Shown here piece after piece: positions 45,548 to 54,319 of a stretch of 64,000 nt of DNA. Every line of letters starts with the position of its first letter. Position 1 is the first letter of the stretch. Origin of the DNA: Thiothrix subterranea (lineage in GTDB: Bacteria > Pseudomonadota > Gammaproteobacteria > Thiotrichales > Thiotrichaceae); assembly GCF_016772315.1 (NCBI RefSeq), contig NZ_CP053482.1:3219501-3283500 (forward strand). Reading direction: 5' to 3'. The position numbers and the translations under genes are program-made. The notes beneath the pieces were generated by a model, which was not told the origin of the DNA, did not search any database, and saw only the letters and a list, made by a program, of their open reading frames with translations.

Positions 45548-46284
45548 TGAAAGCCGTGCTGCGTTCTTTTCAGGTGGCGTTGCGGGTGTTGACATTATTG
45601 CCAGCACCGCCAATTTCCGCGTTTTCGGCGGAAGAAAAAGGGCGTGGTTTGATCTGGTTTCCGGTGATTGGTGCGTTAATGGGTGGGTTACTTGCCCTAA
45701 CCGCATGGCGCTTGCAAGGCATTGAACCGATGTTGGCGTCGGTGATTTTGTTGACGGCTTGGTTGTTTATCAGTGAGTTGCATCATCTGGATGCATTGGC
45801 GCGTAGCGTTAATGTGTGGTTGTTTGGTGGGCAAAGCGCTGCTGTAGCGGATGATGCAGAGGCGGCGCAGTTGCCGATGCCGCATTTCGGTGTCATGGGG
45901 GTCATGGCGCTGGTGATGATGGTCAAGTTTTCAGCGCTTTCAGTGCTGATTGAATACAAACTGTGGCTGTACATTATGATGGCACCGCTGGCGGCACGTC
46001 TGTTAGTGGCGGCATTGATTGGGTTCACGCTAAGTGCGCCGGGGCAAACGCTGGCGCAAGATTTTCGGGTTGAATTTCCCTACGTTGCCTTGTTTATTTG
46101 GTTGTTTTTGGCATTACCGATCGCATTGGTGGCAGGAATCCCGTTATTGGGGGTGTTTGTGTTGCTGTTGCTGATTCGTTTACGCCTCAAACAGACGAGT
46201 GGCGGGCTAACTTGGGAGTCTATTGGCGCGAGTATTGTGTTATTGGAGGCAGTTGGTTTGTTTGTCGCCGCCGTGACCGCTTGA
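45547..46284 (+). CDS. CobS-like membrane protein with degenerate active site
   Basis: A 245-residue polytopic membrane protein related to adenosylcobinamide-GDP ribazoletransferase, which joins the nucleotide loop to the corrin ring. The family pattern is recognisable: GRGLIWFPVIGALMGGLLA near the start and a helix-rich body. But the acidic HLDGLADTxDG motif is here HHLDALARSVNVWL, and the C-terminal GDTLGA-type motif is replaced by TWESIGASIVLLE. The ATG overlaps the TAA of the CobC-like gene by one base. It may be inactive as CobS or repurposed. No other cobalamin genes are in the window. Confidence 0.65.
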   Translation: MKAVLRSFQVALRVLTLLPAPPISAFSAEEKGRGLIWFPVIGALMGGLLALTAWRLQGIEPMLASVILLTAWLFISELHHLDALARSVNVWLFGGQSAAVADDAEAAQLPMPHFGVMGVMALVMMVKFSALSVLIEYKLWLYIMMAPLAARLLVAALIGFTLSAPGQTLAQDFRVEFPYVALFIWLFLALPIALVAGIPLLGVFVLLLLIRLRLKQTSGGLTWESIGASIVLLEAVGLFVAAVTA

Positions 46285-46332
46285 GAGTACCGCGCAATCC
46301 CCATCTTGGTGGTATGGTATTGGCTTAGCTGT

Positions 46333-46345
46333 TAAGATAATCTTA
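46333..46345. promoter_or_regulatory. Palindrome TAAGAT-A-ATCTTA upstream of the antitoxin-like unit
   Basis: A perfect 6-1-6 inverted repeat, 35 bases before the ATG at 46381. Autoregulated Xre-type antitoxins bind such palindromes in their own promoters. Role inferred from position. Confidence 0.4.
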
Positions 46346-46380
46346 TTATTTCGCAGCTTTACAGGCAGGCCATAATTATT

Positions 46381-46659
46381 ATGTCAGCAGAACAGTTCTC
46401 CACAGAAAAACGTATCCTGATGGCGATGCGTAAAACCCTCGGCGGCATTATTCGCGATTTAACCCCTTCAGATTCAGCCGTGCGTTACCCCTTATCCGAT
46501 GCGACGGTTGAAGACGTGAAAAAATGCTTTGATTTGATTGCAGCGCGTGAACGTGAATTGGCGCAATTGGCTGGGGTGAGTGAAGAGCGTCCGCACTTTA
46601 TTGATGAAGTCAGTGCGACGAAAGTGGTGTCGATTGCTGGCCTGAAAAAGAGGGATTAA
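46381..46659 (+). CDS. Hypothetical protein, 92 residues
   Basis: I do not recognise a family with confidence. The sequence MSAEQFSTEKRILMAMRKTL begins a mainly helical, charged protein (VEDVKKCFDLIAARERELAQLAG). No signal peptide, membrane helix or catalytic motif was seen. It stands two bases before an Xre/MbcA-like gene and probably forms an operon with it. It has none of the RES-domain features of the usual partner toxin. Confidence 0.6.
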   Translation: MSAEQFSTEKRILMAMRKTLGGIIRDLTPSDSAVRYPLSDATVEDVKKCFDLIAARERELAQLAGVSEERPHFIDEVSATKVVSIAGLKKRD

Positions 46660-46661
46660 CC

Positions 46662-47099
46662 ATGCAAACCTTTTCAAGCGAAGAAATGGGCGCTTTGACG
46701 CGAGCTGTTCTTAATCACATGGATGAATGGAAGATCAGCGCGGATGAGATGCTGGCAATTTTGCAGTTGGGCGAAGAAGTGCGCCCGCGCCATTTGCAGC
46801 AATACCGTCAAGGCGATAAAACTTTCCCGCAAACCACCGAAATGATGAACCGCATTGACCACATTGTGGGCATTGCCGATGCGTTGCGCACCACGTTTCC
46901 GTTCAGCAGCCAGATGCGGGTGATGTGGTTGAGCAAGCCGCACCGCCGTTTTCAGCGTCGTCACCCTTTAGCGGTGATGTTGGATGAGGGCGATGACGGT
47001 TTAATGCGGGTCAGAATTGAAGTGGATTGTGCTTACGGTTACGCGATCAACGATGCGCTTCATGCAGCGGCTGAAGAAAAGAAGGCAGCAGCAGCCTAG
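46662..47099 (+). CDS. Xre/MbcA/ParS-like antitoxin-type protein
   Basis: A 145-residue protein. The N-terminal half is helical and fits an Xre-like helix-turn-helix (VLNHMDEWKISADEMLAILQLGEE...HLQQYRQGDKTFP). The second half resembles the MbcA/ParS toxin-binding domain: IVGIADALRTTFPFSSQMRVMWLSKPHRRFQRRHPLAVMLDEG, with the WL-x-P...PL block of that family. It ends in an Ala/Lys-rich tail. The usual RES toxin is absent; the only partner is the 92-residue upstream gene. A strong terminator follows. Confidence 0.6.
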   Translation: MQTFSSEEMGALTRAVLNHMDEWKISADEMLAILQLGEEVRPRHLQQYRQGDKTFPQTTEMMNRIDHIVGIADALRTTFPFSSQMRVMWLSKPHRRFQRRHPLAVMLDEGDDGLMRVRIEVDCAYGYAINDALHAAAEEKKAAAA

Positions 47100-47106
47100 T
47101 TGATGC

Positions 47107-47135
47107 AAAAGGGCTTGATATTCAAGCCCTTTTTT
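47107..47135. terminator. Bidirectional intrinsic terminator
   Basis: GGGCTTGA (47111-47118) pairs with TCAAGCCC (47122-47129) around a TAT loop, with AAAA before and TTTTTT after. It serves the antitoxin-like unit on the plus strand and the glutaredoxin gene on the minus strand. Confidence 0.9.
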
Positions 47136-47154
47136 ATGTGCTCAGTGTGGCTGA

Positions 47155-47490
47155 TTAAGCCGCTTCGCCTGAATTACCCTGCATGGCTTCTTTAACCATT
47201 TTCTGTAATTCACCGTTTTGGTACATTTCCAGCGTAATATCGCAGCCGCCGATCAATTCGCCGTTGATATACACTTGCGGGAACGTTGGCCAGTTCGCGT
47301 ATTGTGGTAAATCTTGGAAAATTTCCGGGTCACTCAATACGTTCACGTAAGCAAACTCTTCGCCGCACGCCATTAATGCTTGGGATGCGCGGCTGGAAAA
47401 CCCACATTGTGGCATTTTCGGTGTGCCTTTCATGAAAATGACGACGGGGTTGCTTTTAACGGCTTGGTCGATACGGTCTAATGCGCTCAT
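47155..47490 (-). CDS. grxD: Monothiol glutaredoxin GrxD (CGFS type)
   Basis: A 111-residue class II glutaredoxin involved in iron-sulfur cluster storage and delivery. The active-site motif is C29-G-F-S32 in KMPQCGFSSRASQAL, preceded by VVIFMKGTP. The glutathione-binding WPTFPQVYINGELIGGCDI is present. Start ATG 47490; it is monocistronic by the look of the flanks. Confidence 0.97.
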   Translation of the reverse strand: MSALDRIDQAVKSNPVVIFMKGTPKMPQCGFSSRASQALMACGEEFAYVNVLSDPEIFQDLPQYANWPTFPQVYINGELIGGCDITLEMYQNGELQKMVKEAMQGNSGEAA

Positions 47491-47583
47491 GCGATAATCC
47501 TCATTATGGTTTAGTGATGATGATTACATTCTACCTGTTGCCCAAAATAAATAAACGTCAGATTCCATGAGGAATAGCCGCAT

Positions 47584-47850
47584 CTACGGCTTACGGTTAT
47601 CACGGCGGCGTTTCATCTCGGCAAATTCCGCCGGATCGATATAGCCGTCACGATTAGTATCCACATTGTCGAAAATGCGGCGCGGGTCGAGTCTGCCGGA
47701 TTTGGGATTTTTGGCGGCGTATTCCGGCCAAGAAATTAGCCCATCGTTGTTAGTATCCAAGCGTTTGAAATCTGGATCAGTTGCGGCAGCCGCGTTTCCT
47801 GCGCTGAGTAATACGGCAACGCTTAGCGCTGATAAAATCATTTTGTTCAT
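47584..47850 (-). CDS. Secreted EF-hand calcium-binding protein
   Basis: An 88-residue protein. Residues 1-21 form a signal peptide (ILSALSVAVLLSAGNAAA), then two EF-hand loops, DTNNDGLISWPEY and DTNRDGYIDPAEF, each with the expected spacing of Asp/Asn and the terminal Glu. The start at ATG 47850 follows an AGGGGTG ribosome site; a longer frame upstream is not supported. It probably binds calcium in the periplasm; partner unknown. Confidence 0.8.
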   Translation of the reverse strand: MNKMILSALSVAVLLSAGNAAAATDPDFKRLDTNNDGLISWPEYAAKNPKSGRLDPRRIFDNVDTNRDGYIDPAEFAEMKRRRDNRKP

Positions 47851-47995
47851 AATGCACCCCTGTTTGGTTAATTTGTTGTCGGTGAAAGGGATTAACGCGA
47901 ATTCCAAAGCAACGTTGACAGCATTGCGTCAGAATTTTGGTTTTTCTTCACGCAGTATCAGCATAATCCTGCGATGCTAACAGGGGATGAACATT

Positions 47996-49387
47996 TTAAG
48001 ACGTGAGGGTTGGTGTCAGCCATTGTTGCAGTTTTTGCCGCAAGCTTGCCATGGAAATGGGTTTGGTCATGTAATCATCCATGCCCGCTTGCAAGCAGTT
48101 TTCGCGGTCGCCCTGCATGGCGTTGGCAGTGAGTGCAACCACGGGAGTGCGCGGTGTTTGCCGTGTTTGTTCCATTTGGCGGAATTGGCGCGTGGCTTCG
48201 TAGCCATCCATGCTGGGTAATTGGCAATCCATTAGTACCAAGTCGTAGCGATTGTTAGCCAGCATGGCGACCGCTTCATGCCCATCCATCGCAATGTCGA
48301 AACTCATGCCCAGTTTGGTAAGCATGACTTGTGCCACTTTGATATTCACCAGATTATCTTCAACCAGCAGAATATGTCCTTTCAATACGCTATTGGCAGA
48401 AGGGTCAGTTGTGGCGTGTGGATGATCAGCGTAGGGGTTGCTGACGAGGTGATGTTTAGTGAGGGTGAGATCAAAGTAGAAAGTGCTGCCTTGCCCTGGT
48501 GTGGATTTTATCCGAATACAACCTCCCATGAGGTGTACTAATTCTTGCGCGATGGTTAGCCCTAATCCCGTGCCACCGTAGAGGCGGGTGGTGGATTCAT
48601 CCGCTTGATTGAAGGCATTGAAGAGCGCTTCCTGTTGTGCCGGATGAATACCGGGGCCAGTGTCCGCCACCAATAAACGCAGGGTGGTTTGTTCGGGTTG
48701 TTCTTGCAAGGCTTCGATGTATAGCGCTACCGTGCCGCTGGTGGTGAATTTGACCGCATTGCCCAATAAATTCCCCAGCACTTGTTTCAGGCGAATGGGG
48801 TCGCCGTAAAACCATGCGTGGCAGTCATTGAGTATTTGGCTGCTTAGCGTTAGGTGTTTTTTGGTCGCAGAGCCACTGAATAACAGCACCATATCGGCGG
48901 CGAGTTTGTGCATGTTAAAGGGGATGCGTTCCAGTGCCAGCTTACCGGATTCGATTTTGGAAAGATCCAGCACCGCGTTGATGACATCCAATAAGATTTC
49001 GGAGGAGCTGTAGGCAGTGTGCAGGTATTCTTGCTGCTGTGGGTTTAGCGGGGTTTTGGCGAGAATATCCAGCATCCCCAAGACGCCGTTCATGGGGGTG
49101 CGGATTTCATGGCTCATATTGGCGAGGAAGCGCGATTTTTCCTTGGATTGTTGCAGAGCGCGAATTTTTTCCTGCGATTCCTGTTGGAGCGTGGCATTGA
49201 GCGCCAGCATTTCCTGCGAAGATACTTCTAATGAACGTTCCAGCACATAGTAGGCTTGTTTGTGATCATCGTAGGTGTGACTGATCCGATTCAGGAAGGC
49301 ACGCCAACTGGCAGCGTCAGGGGGAGCTTCTGGGTTTAACCCCAGACTGCGTAACTGCCGGTTAAGCGTGCGGTCGTAATCACTCAT
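47996..49387 (-). CDS. Hybrid histidine kinase-response regulator, partner of the FIST protein
   Basis: A 463-residue cytoplasmic kinase. The N-terminal 80 residues are helical, probably a signal-relay coiled coil ([24 protein letters not shown]). The H-box is [11 protein letters not shown] with His93. The HATPase domain has [16 protein letters not shown] and [11 protein letters not shown]. The C-terminal receiver has Asp387 in [13 protein letters not shown]. It has no membrane helix or PAS domain of its own, so the signal must come from outside. It overlaps the FIST gene by eight bases (ATGAGTGA), suggesting direct coupling of sensor and kinase. Confidence 0.93.
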   Translation of the reverse strand: MSDYDRTLNRQLRSLGLNPEAPPDAASWRAFLNRISHTYDDHKQAYYVLERSLEVSSQEMLALNATLQQESQEKIRALQQSKEKSRFLANMSHEIRTPMNGVLGMLDILAKTPLNPQQQEYLHTAYSSSEILLDVINAVLDLSKIESGKLALERIPFNMHKLAADMVLLFSGSATKKHLTLSSQILNDCHAWFYGDPIRLKQVLGNLLGNAVKFTTSGTVALYIEALQEQPEQTTLRLLVADTGPGIHPAQQEALFNAFNQADESTTRLYGGTGLGLTIAQELVHLMGGCIRIKSTPGQGSTFYFDLTLTKHHLVSNPYADHPHATTDPSANSVLKGHILLVEDNLVNIKVAQVMLTKLGMSFDIAMDGHEAVAMLANNRYDLVLMDCQLPSMDGYEATRQFRQMEQTRQTPRTPVVALTANAMQGDRENCLQAGMDDYMTKPISMASLRQKLQQWLTPTLTS

Positions 49388-50501
49388 ACAGCGTGGTCAG
49401 CGTCATCGTCTGATTGTGCAGATCACAATTGCCTTTGGAAAACGGTGAAATTTCGCCGTAGGAATAAAAACCAATCTGGGTGGTATTTTCCGGTAGATTA
49501 TCGAGCACTGCTTCGACTTCTTCCTCAGCATCTGCGCCCATGACCATGCGCCGCCCGACGCAACTGATCGCAATGCACAGCACGGTTTTGTCGGTGTCGG
49601 CATTGCACATTAACGCGGCATCTTCAGCACCTTCCACCAATTGTTCCAGATTTGCCCGCATTAATTGCGCTTGCGAGCCGACGGGAATGTCTCCGGCAAA
49701 GGTCAGCGATTGCGTGGCTTCATCAACCGCTAAGATGGTGCGTACCAGTTCTTTGGTTTCACCGGGTCGGCTCAGGGCTAAGGGGAAGCGTAGCCCGGTG
49801 GCGGGTAATCCGGTGGCCATTTCACCGAGGTAGGTTTTATACAAAGCCAGAGCAGGTTTACCGGCGAGTTCGTATAAAACGTTGTTTTCAGCGCGAGTCA
49901 CTTCGCGGGCTGGGCCGAAAGGTTTCCAACCGCCTTTGGAGCCATGACTGATTTGAATATTGCCATAGAAGCCGAGCGCGGTGACGATGCCGCTGGTGGG
50001 TTTACCGTCTTTTAATACCCAGGTATTCACGAAACGTTCGCCATCACCTGCCAGCCCGCCGGTGACGCTGATCGCCGCACTGACGACATCGTTAAACCCT
50101 TGGGTGAGTTCGCTGCCGTTGACTTTTAAGCCATCTGAGAGGGTAAAAATGCCTTTTAGGGTGTCGTGCGCGAGGTTATCTGCCAGAAAACGCCCAATGG
50201 TGCGTGATTCTGACGGGTTGTGAATCGCCACTTGCGCGAGGCGTAATGTGGTGGATTCAAATTCTACCAACGCAATGACCAGACTGTGGTCACGAATATG
50301 ACCAGCGAGGATTTCACCTGAACTGGAACATCCCATAAAAATAGCTTTTGGGTATTGTGCCGTTAGCACTTCAAAGGGTGCGGGTTGATTGATAAAATCC
50401 GAAGCCCCAAAGACAAGCACAAGCTGCTGTGCGCTTGTCATGGCAGGCAAATTGTCAGAAAAACCTTGGGTGGTGGTATAGGAAAGCGTATGGATTTTCA
50501 T
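49380..50501 (-). CDS. FIST domain sensory protein (NosP-like candidate)
   Basis: A 373-residue soluble protein with FIST N and FIST C domains: [35 protein letters not shown] and [23 protein letters not shown] in the first half, [29 protein letters not shown] central, and [30 protein letters not shown] at the end. FIST proteins bind small ligands. In Pseudomonas and Legionella one such protein (NosP) is a nitric-oxide-responsive haemoprotein co-encoded with a hybrid kinase. The same arrangement is seen here. Ligand identity is inference. Confidence 0.88.
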   Translation of the reverse strand: MKIHTLSYTTTQGFSDNLPAMTSAQQLVLVFGASDFINQPAPFEVLTAQYPKAIFMGCSSSGEILAGHIRDHSLVIALVEFESTTLRLAQVAIHNPSESRTIGRFLADNLAHDTLKGIFTLSDGLKVNGSELTQGFNDVVSAAISVTGGLAGDGERFVNTWVLKDGKPTSGIVTALGFYGNIQISHGSKGGWKPFGPAREVTRAENNVLYELAGKPALALYKTYLGEMATGLPATGLRFPLALSRPGETKELVRTILAVDEATQSLTFAGDIPVGSQAQLMRANLEQLVEGAEDAALMCNADTDKTVLCIAISCVGRRMVMGADAEEEVEAVLDNLPENTTQIGFYSYGEISPFSKGNCDLHNQTMTLTTLYE

Positions 50502-50588
50502 GGTGGTGCCATTCCCTCAACTAATGATAATTTTTATTAATGATTGCTTTATCGGAATAATGGCATGACTCATTCCAAGACGCTAGTC

Positions 50589-50969
50589 TTATGGATGTAA
50601 GGGGTTAACTTTTGCCAGCATTTTGCTGTTGGTGTCGATAAAATCTCTGACGAACGGTTTGTTGCGGGCGCTGCTAAAGCGGGCGACTTCTTCACCCTGT
50701 TCAAACAAAATGACAGTGGGAAAACCGCGCACTTGGTGACGACCTGCCAGTTTCATATTTTCATCTTCTTCGGTATCGAGTTTGGCGAGTATCACTTTGC
50801 CGTGGTATTCGGGAATAACGGCTTTCAATACCGGATCAAGGAATAGGCACGGGCCACACCAATCCGCCCAGAAATCGACGAGCACGGGGGTGCGTAACGA
50901 GGCTTTTAGTACCCGTTCTTCAAAATCGGCAATGCCGTTGATGTCATAAATAAAGGTGTAAGTGGTCAT
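50589..50969 (-). CDS. Thioredoxin-like protein
   Basis: A 126-residue thioredoxin-fold protein. The active site is W37-C38-G-P-C41 in VLVDFWADWCGPCLFLDPVL, with the conserved cis-proline in VRGFPTVILFEQGE. The C-terminal tail is longer than in standard Trx (RDFIDTNSKMLAKVNPLHP). The start at ATG 50969 (MTTYTFIYD) is preferred; the upstream in-frame extension is not homologous. It could act as a general disulfide reductase or as a co-chaperone-type thioredoxin. Confidence 0.9.
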   Translation of the reverse strand: MTTYTFIYDINGIADFEERVLKASLRTPVLVDFWADWCGPCLFLDPVLKAVIPEYHGKVILAKLDTEEDENMKLAGRHQVRGFPTVILFEQGEEVARFSSARNKPFVRDFIDTNSKMLAKVNPLHP

Positions 50970-51064
50970 GGTGCGTTTCCGGTTAAGTGATAGGGCGCAA
51001 TTATAGCGACCTGAGGCTAGATGTGTATAATCCCTAAGCCTTAAGCCCATAGGAATTTGCTCTC

Positions 51065-51550
51065 ATGCACGTAACAGTAACGGCAAAAACGGTTTTTTCT
51101 TCCCCCGTCCATTTTTTGGCATTCGGGTTTGGCAGTGGTTTATCGCCGTTTGCGCCCGGCACGGCGGGTACTTTAGCGGCGATTCCGTTGTATCTGTTGC
51201 TGGTGCAATTGCCGCTCTGGGGTTATGTCGCCGTATTGCTGGTGATGTCGCTGGTCGGCATTTGGATTTGTGGTGAATCCTCACGGCGTCTGGGTGTGCA
51301 TGATCACGGCGGTATTGTGTGGGATGAATTTGCGGGTTTCTTGCTAACCATGCTGGCAGCACCAACAGGGTGGGTGTGGATTGTGGTGGGCTTTTTCTTG
51401 TTCCGCCTGTTCGATATTTGGAAACCGTGGCCGATACGCTTGGTGGATCGTGATGTACCCGGCGGCTTTGGAATTATGTTCGATGATATACTGGCGGGCA
51501 TTTACGCTTGGATTGCGTTGCAAGTGTTGGCAAGATTGTTTGGCGCTTGA
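51065..51550 (+). CDS. pgpA: Phosphatidylglycerophosphatase A
   Basis: A 161-residue membrane phosphatase for the last step of phosphatidylglycerol synthesis. FGFGSGLSPFAPGTAGTLAAIPL is the family signature, followed by HDHGGIVWDEFAGFLLTM and FFLFRLFDIWKPWPIR. Several hydrophobic helices are visible. A hairpin terminator follows 18 bases after the stop. Confidence 0.95.
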   Translation: MHVTVTAKTVFSSPVHFLAFGFGSGLSPFAPGTAGTLAAIPLYLLLVQLPLWGYVAVLLVMSLVGIWICGESSRRLGVHDHGGIVWDEFAGFLLTMLAAPTGWVWIVVGFFLFRLFDIWKPWPIRLVDRDVPGGFGIMFDDILAGIYAWIALQVLARLFGA

Positions 51551-51567
51551 GATTGCGCAGACAGCAA

Positions 51568-51591
51568 AAAGCCTTCCCGAAGGAAGGCTTT
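51568..51591. terminator. Hairpin terminator after pgpA
   Basis: GCCTTCC (51571-51577) pairs with GGAAGGC (51582-51588) around a CGAA tetraloop, extended by AAA/TTT to ten base pairs. The T-run is short. Confidence 0.75.
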
Positions 51592-51644
51592 CAATACACG
51601 AAGCCTGTTATTATTATTGGGCGCTTCAATGCGGAATAAAAAAG

Positions 51645-51680
51645 AAGGGGCGTAGCCCTGTTATTATTCTTCTACCCCTT
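51645..51680. other. Second hairpin in the pgpA-gltX intergenic region
   Basis: AAGGGG(C)GTAG (51645-51655) pairs with CTACCCCTT (51672-51680) with one bulged base and a 16-nt loop. The pentanucleotide-rich CCTGTTATTATT occurs both in the loop (51657-51668) and at 51604-51615. It may be a terminator or a processed RNA structure; the remaining 51681-51797 holds no gene. Confidence 0.4.
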
Positions 51681-51797
51681 TAGCCCTTGAACGAGGCTGA
51701 TTATGTGAGGGTGCCACTGAATTTGAACTGAATATTTCGGTTATTTTTCGTTCAGTTTTGCTTAAGGTATTATTTAAAAATCAATCACTGGAATGTC

Positions 51798-53210
51798 ATG
51801 AACGTCAGAACTCGCTTTGCTCCCAGCCCGACTGGTTATTTGCACATTGGTGGCGCACGTACTGCGCTGTTTTCTTGGCTGTATGCCCGCAAGATGGGCG
51901 GCACTTTCATTTTGCGTATTGAAGACACTGATCGTGAACGTTCCACGCAGGCGTCTGTGGATGCGATTCTGGAAGGCATGGCGTGGTTGAATTTGGGGCA
52001 TGACGAAGGCCCGTTCTACCAAACCCAGCGTTTCGACCGTTACGCGGAAGTGATTCAACAATTGGTCGCGAGCGGTCACGCTTACCGTTGCTATTGCAGC
52101 AAGGAAGAGCTGGAACAGATGCGCGAAGGCCAAATGGCGCGTAAAGAAAACCCGCGTTATAACGGGTTATGGCGCGACCGTCAGGACGAAACACCACCCG
52201 CAGGGATTGAGCCGGTAATACGTTTCCGCAACCCGCAAACGGGCGTGGTGGAAATTAATGATGTGGTGCGTGGCAAAATTACTATTAGTAATGCCGAACT
52301 GGATGATTTAATCATTGCGCGTTCTGACGGCACACCCACGTATAACTTGACCGTGGTGGTGGACGATATTGATATGCAGGTGACGCACGTGATTCGGGGT
52401 GACGACCATATCAGCAATACCCCGCGCCAGATCAATATCATGCGGGCATTGGGTTTTGAACCGCCGAAGTTCGCCCATTTGCCGATGATTCTGGGGTCGG
52501 ATGGGCAGCGTTTGTCCAAGCGTCATGGGGCTGTCGGGGTGATGCAATACCGTGATGACGGCTTTATTCCACAAGCCGTGTTGAACTATCTGGTGCGTTT
52601 GGGCTGGTCACACGGGGATCAGGAGATTTTCTCCCGCGAGGAAATGGTTGAGCTATTTTCTCTGGAAGCTATCAACCGTGCTCCGTCTGCCTTTAATACC
52701 GAAAAATTGCTCTGGCTTAATCAACATTATATCAAAACACTGCCCGTAGCAGAGCTGGAAGCGCAATTGCAGTGGCATTTGCAGGCGCAAGCGTTGGATA
52801 TCTCCACAGGCCCTGCATTAGCCGCTGTCATCAATGCGCAACGCGAACGCGCCAAGACGTTGGTGGAAATGGTAGCCATTAGCCGTTATTTCTACGAAGA
52901 GTTTGCAGAATTCGATCCGGTTGCGGTGCAAAAGCAATTTAAAGCGGATACGGCGGATAATTTACTGGTGGTACATGATGAATTAGCAGCCTTGGCTACT
53001 TGGCAGGGTGAGGCGATCCACGCCGCTATTCAAGCCGCTTGCGAAACATTAGGCTTGAAACTGGGCAAGGTGGGGCCACCGTTGCGGGTGGCGGTGACGG
53101 GCAGCGCTTCTTCGCCGTCACTGGAAATCACCTTGGAATTGATCGGGCGTGAGCGAGTATTGCAGCGGATTCAGCGGGCAATTGGCTTTATTCGCACTTT
53201 GGCGGCTTAA
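51798..53210 (+). CDS. gltX: Glutamyl-tRNA synthetase
   Basis: A 470-residue class I aminoacyl-tRNA synthetase charging tRNA-Glu. The HIGH motif is in PTGYLHIGGARTALFSWLYAR (residues 16-19) and the KMSKS-type motif in GQRLSKRHGAVGV. The tRNA-Glu genes lie about 0.9 kb downstream. Start ATG 51798 gives the standard N-terminus. Confidence 0.98.
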   Translation: MNVRTRFAPSPTGYLHIGGARTALFSWLYARKMGGTFILRIEDTDRERSTQASVDAILEGMAWLNLGHDEGPFYQTQRFDRYAEVIQQLVASGHAYRCYCSKEELEQMREGQMARKENPRYNGLWRDRQDETPPAGIEPVIRFRNPQTGVVEINDVVRGKITISNAELDDLIIARSDGTPTYNLTVVVDDIDMQVTHVIRGDDHISNTPRQINIMRALGFEPPKFAHLPMILGSDGQRLSKRHGAVGVMQYRDDGFIPQAVLNYLVRLGWSHGDQEIFSREEMVELFSLEAINRAPSAFNTEKLLWLNQHYIKTLPVAELEAQLQWHLQAQALDISTGPALAAVINAQRERAKTLVEMVAISRYFYEEFAEFDPVAVQKQFKADTADNLLVVHDELAALATWQGEAIHAAIQAACETLGLKLGKVGPPLRVAVTGSASSPSLEITLELIGRERVLQRIQRAIGFIRTLAA

Positions 53211-53301
53211 GGTGAGCCATATCCCCCTAAGCTAATACGATTTATGGGGGATTTTATGCTATGTTTATATGACTAAAACCTAGCATGAATGAGGAGGATA
53301 A

Positions 53302-53751
53302 ATGAAAGTCAAAGACATCATGAATACCAGCGTCAAAACCGCTAAGCCCAATACCCCGGTGCGTAATTTGGTCGAAGTTATGTGCTTTAACAAAATCAGC
53401 GGTATGCCGGTCGTGGATGACAATAACAATGTCGTCGGCGTGATTTCTGAAAAAGACGTATTACGTAAGATGTTCCCTGACATCTCTGAGGTGGCTCGTG
53501 AAGAGGGCGTGCCTGATTTCGAGAAGATGGAAAAAGGTTACAGTGATGCCTTGAGTTTGCAAGCCAGCGATTTGATGAGCAAGTTGGTGGCGTCTGCCAG
53601 CCCTGAGATGCCGTTGATGAAAGCGGTTTCTATTATGTGCGTGCAGAAAATTCGCCGGATTCCGGTGGTCGAAGCAGGCAAGTTGGTGGGGATTATTAGC
53701 CTTGGCGATGTGCATAAAGCAATCTTCGCAAATTCTTTAAAAGGCGCTTGA
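53302..53751 (+). CDS. CBS domain-containing protein
   Basis: A 149-residue protein made of two CBS domains: KVKDIMNTSVKTAKPNTPVRNLVEVM through VGVISEKDVL, and LQASDLMSKLVASASPEMPLMKAV through LVGIISLGDVHKAIF. Such stand-alone pairs bind adenine nucleotides and act as energy sensors on partner proteins. The partner is not evident from the context. GGAGG-type ribosome site precedes the ATG (AGGAGGATAA). Confidence 0.85.
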   Translation: MKVKDIMNTSVKTAKPNTPVRNLVEVMCFNKISGMPVVDDNNNVVGVISEKDVLRKMFPDISEVAREEGVPDFEKMEKGYSDALSLQASDLMSKLVASASPEMPLMKAVSIMCVQKIRRIPVVEAGKLVGIISLGDVHKAIFANSLKGA

Positions 53752-53758
53752 CAAGATC

Positions 53759-53788
53759 GGCGAATTCCCTCAGAATTCGCCTCTCTTT
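53759..53788 (+). terminator. Intrinsic terminator between the CBS gene and tRNA-Ala
   Basis: GGCGAATTC (53759-53767) pairs perfectly with GAATTCGCC (53773-53781) around a 5-nt loop, then TCTCTTT. Nine base pairs with an imperfect T-run. Confidence 0.7.
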
Positions 53789-53794
53789 CGCAGT

Positions 53795-53870
<76 letters not shown>

Positions 53871-53894
53871 TTATTGACCGACGTGAGAGTATTT

Positions 53895-54098
53895 ATGGAT
53901 CGTCTTGGTCGTTACAGCTTGATCACTGGTCTGGTGATAACAGTCGTAGGCTTAATCTTTGGATTCGGCTTCATGTTTGCAGACAGCGATGAGTTGGCGA
54001 AAATGTTTTTACTGGCGGTGCCACTCGGTTTTTTGATTACATTTGCCGGGTTATCCACCATTGTTATTTTTTCACCACGAGAAAATGACAAACAATAG
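53895..54098 (+). CDS. Small membrane protein, 67 residues
   Basis: A 67-residue hydrophobic protein between tRNA genes. Two membrane helices are apparent: LITGLVITVVGLIFGFGFMF and AVPLGFLITFAGLSTIVIF. The C-terminus is charged (SPRENDKQ). The start at ATG 53895 has a GAGAG ribosome site; a TTG at 53874 would add seven residues. I do not recognise a family. Confidence 0.5.
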   Translation: MDRLGRYSLITGLVITVVGLIFGFGFMFADSDELAKMFLLAVPLGFLITFAGLSTIVIFSPRENDKQ

Positions 54099-54118
54099 GT
54101 TTGGAAGTTTACATCAGC

Positions 54119-54194
54119 GACCCTATCGTCTAGAGGCCTAGGACACGACCCTTTCACGGTTGTAACTGGGGTTCGAATCCCCATAGGGTCGCCA
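54119..54194 (+). tRNA. tRNA-Glu (anticodon TTC), copy 1
   Basis: A 76-nt tRNA with acceptor stem GACCCTA/TAGGGTC, anticodon TTC in the loop CTTTCAC and encoded CCA. The T arm is CTGGGG TTCGAAT CCCCA. It is identical to copy 2. Confidence 0.97.
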
Positions 54195-54243
54195 CTTTTC
54201 CAAGTCTAGCTATGCAAGTAGCACACAACAAGTTCACATCAGC

Positions 54244-54319
54244 GACCCTATCGTCTAGAGGCCTAGGACACGACCCTTTCACGGTTGTAACTGGGGTTCG
54301 AATCCCCATAGGGTCGCCA
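54244..54319 (+). tRNA. tRNA-Glu (anticodon TTC), copy 2
   Basis: Identical in sequence to the copy 125 bases upstream. Both are preceded by nearly the same leader (AGTTTACATCAGC against AGTTCACATCAGC) and followed by CTTTT. A tandem duplication of the gene and flanks is likely. Confidence 0.97.
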
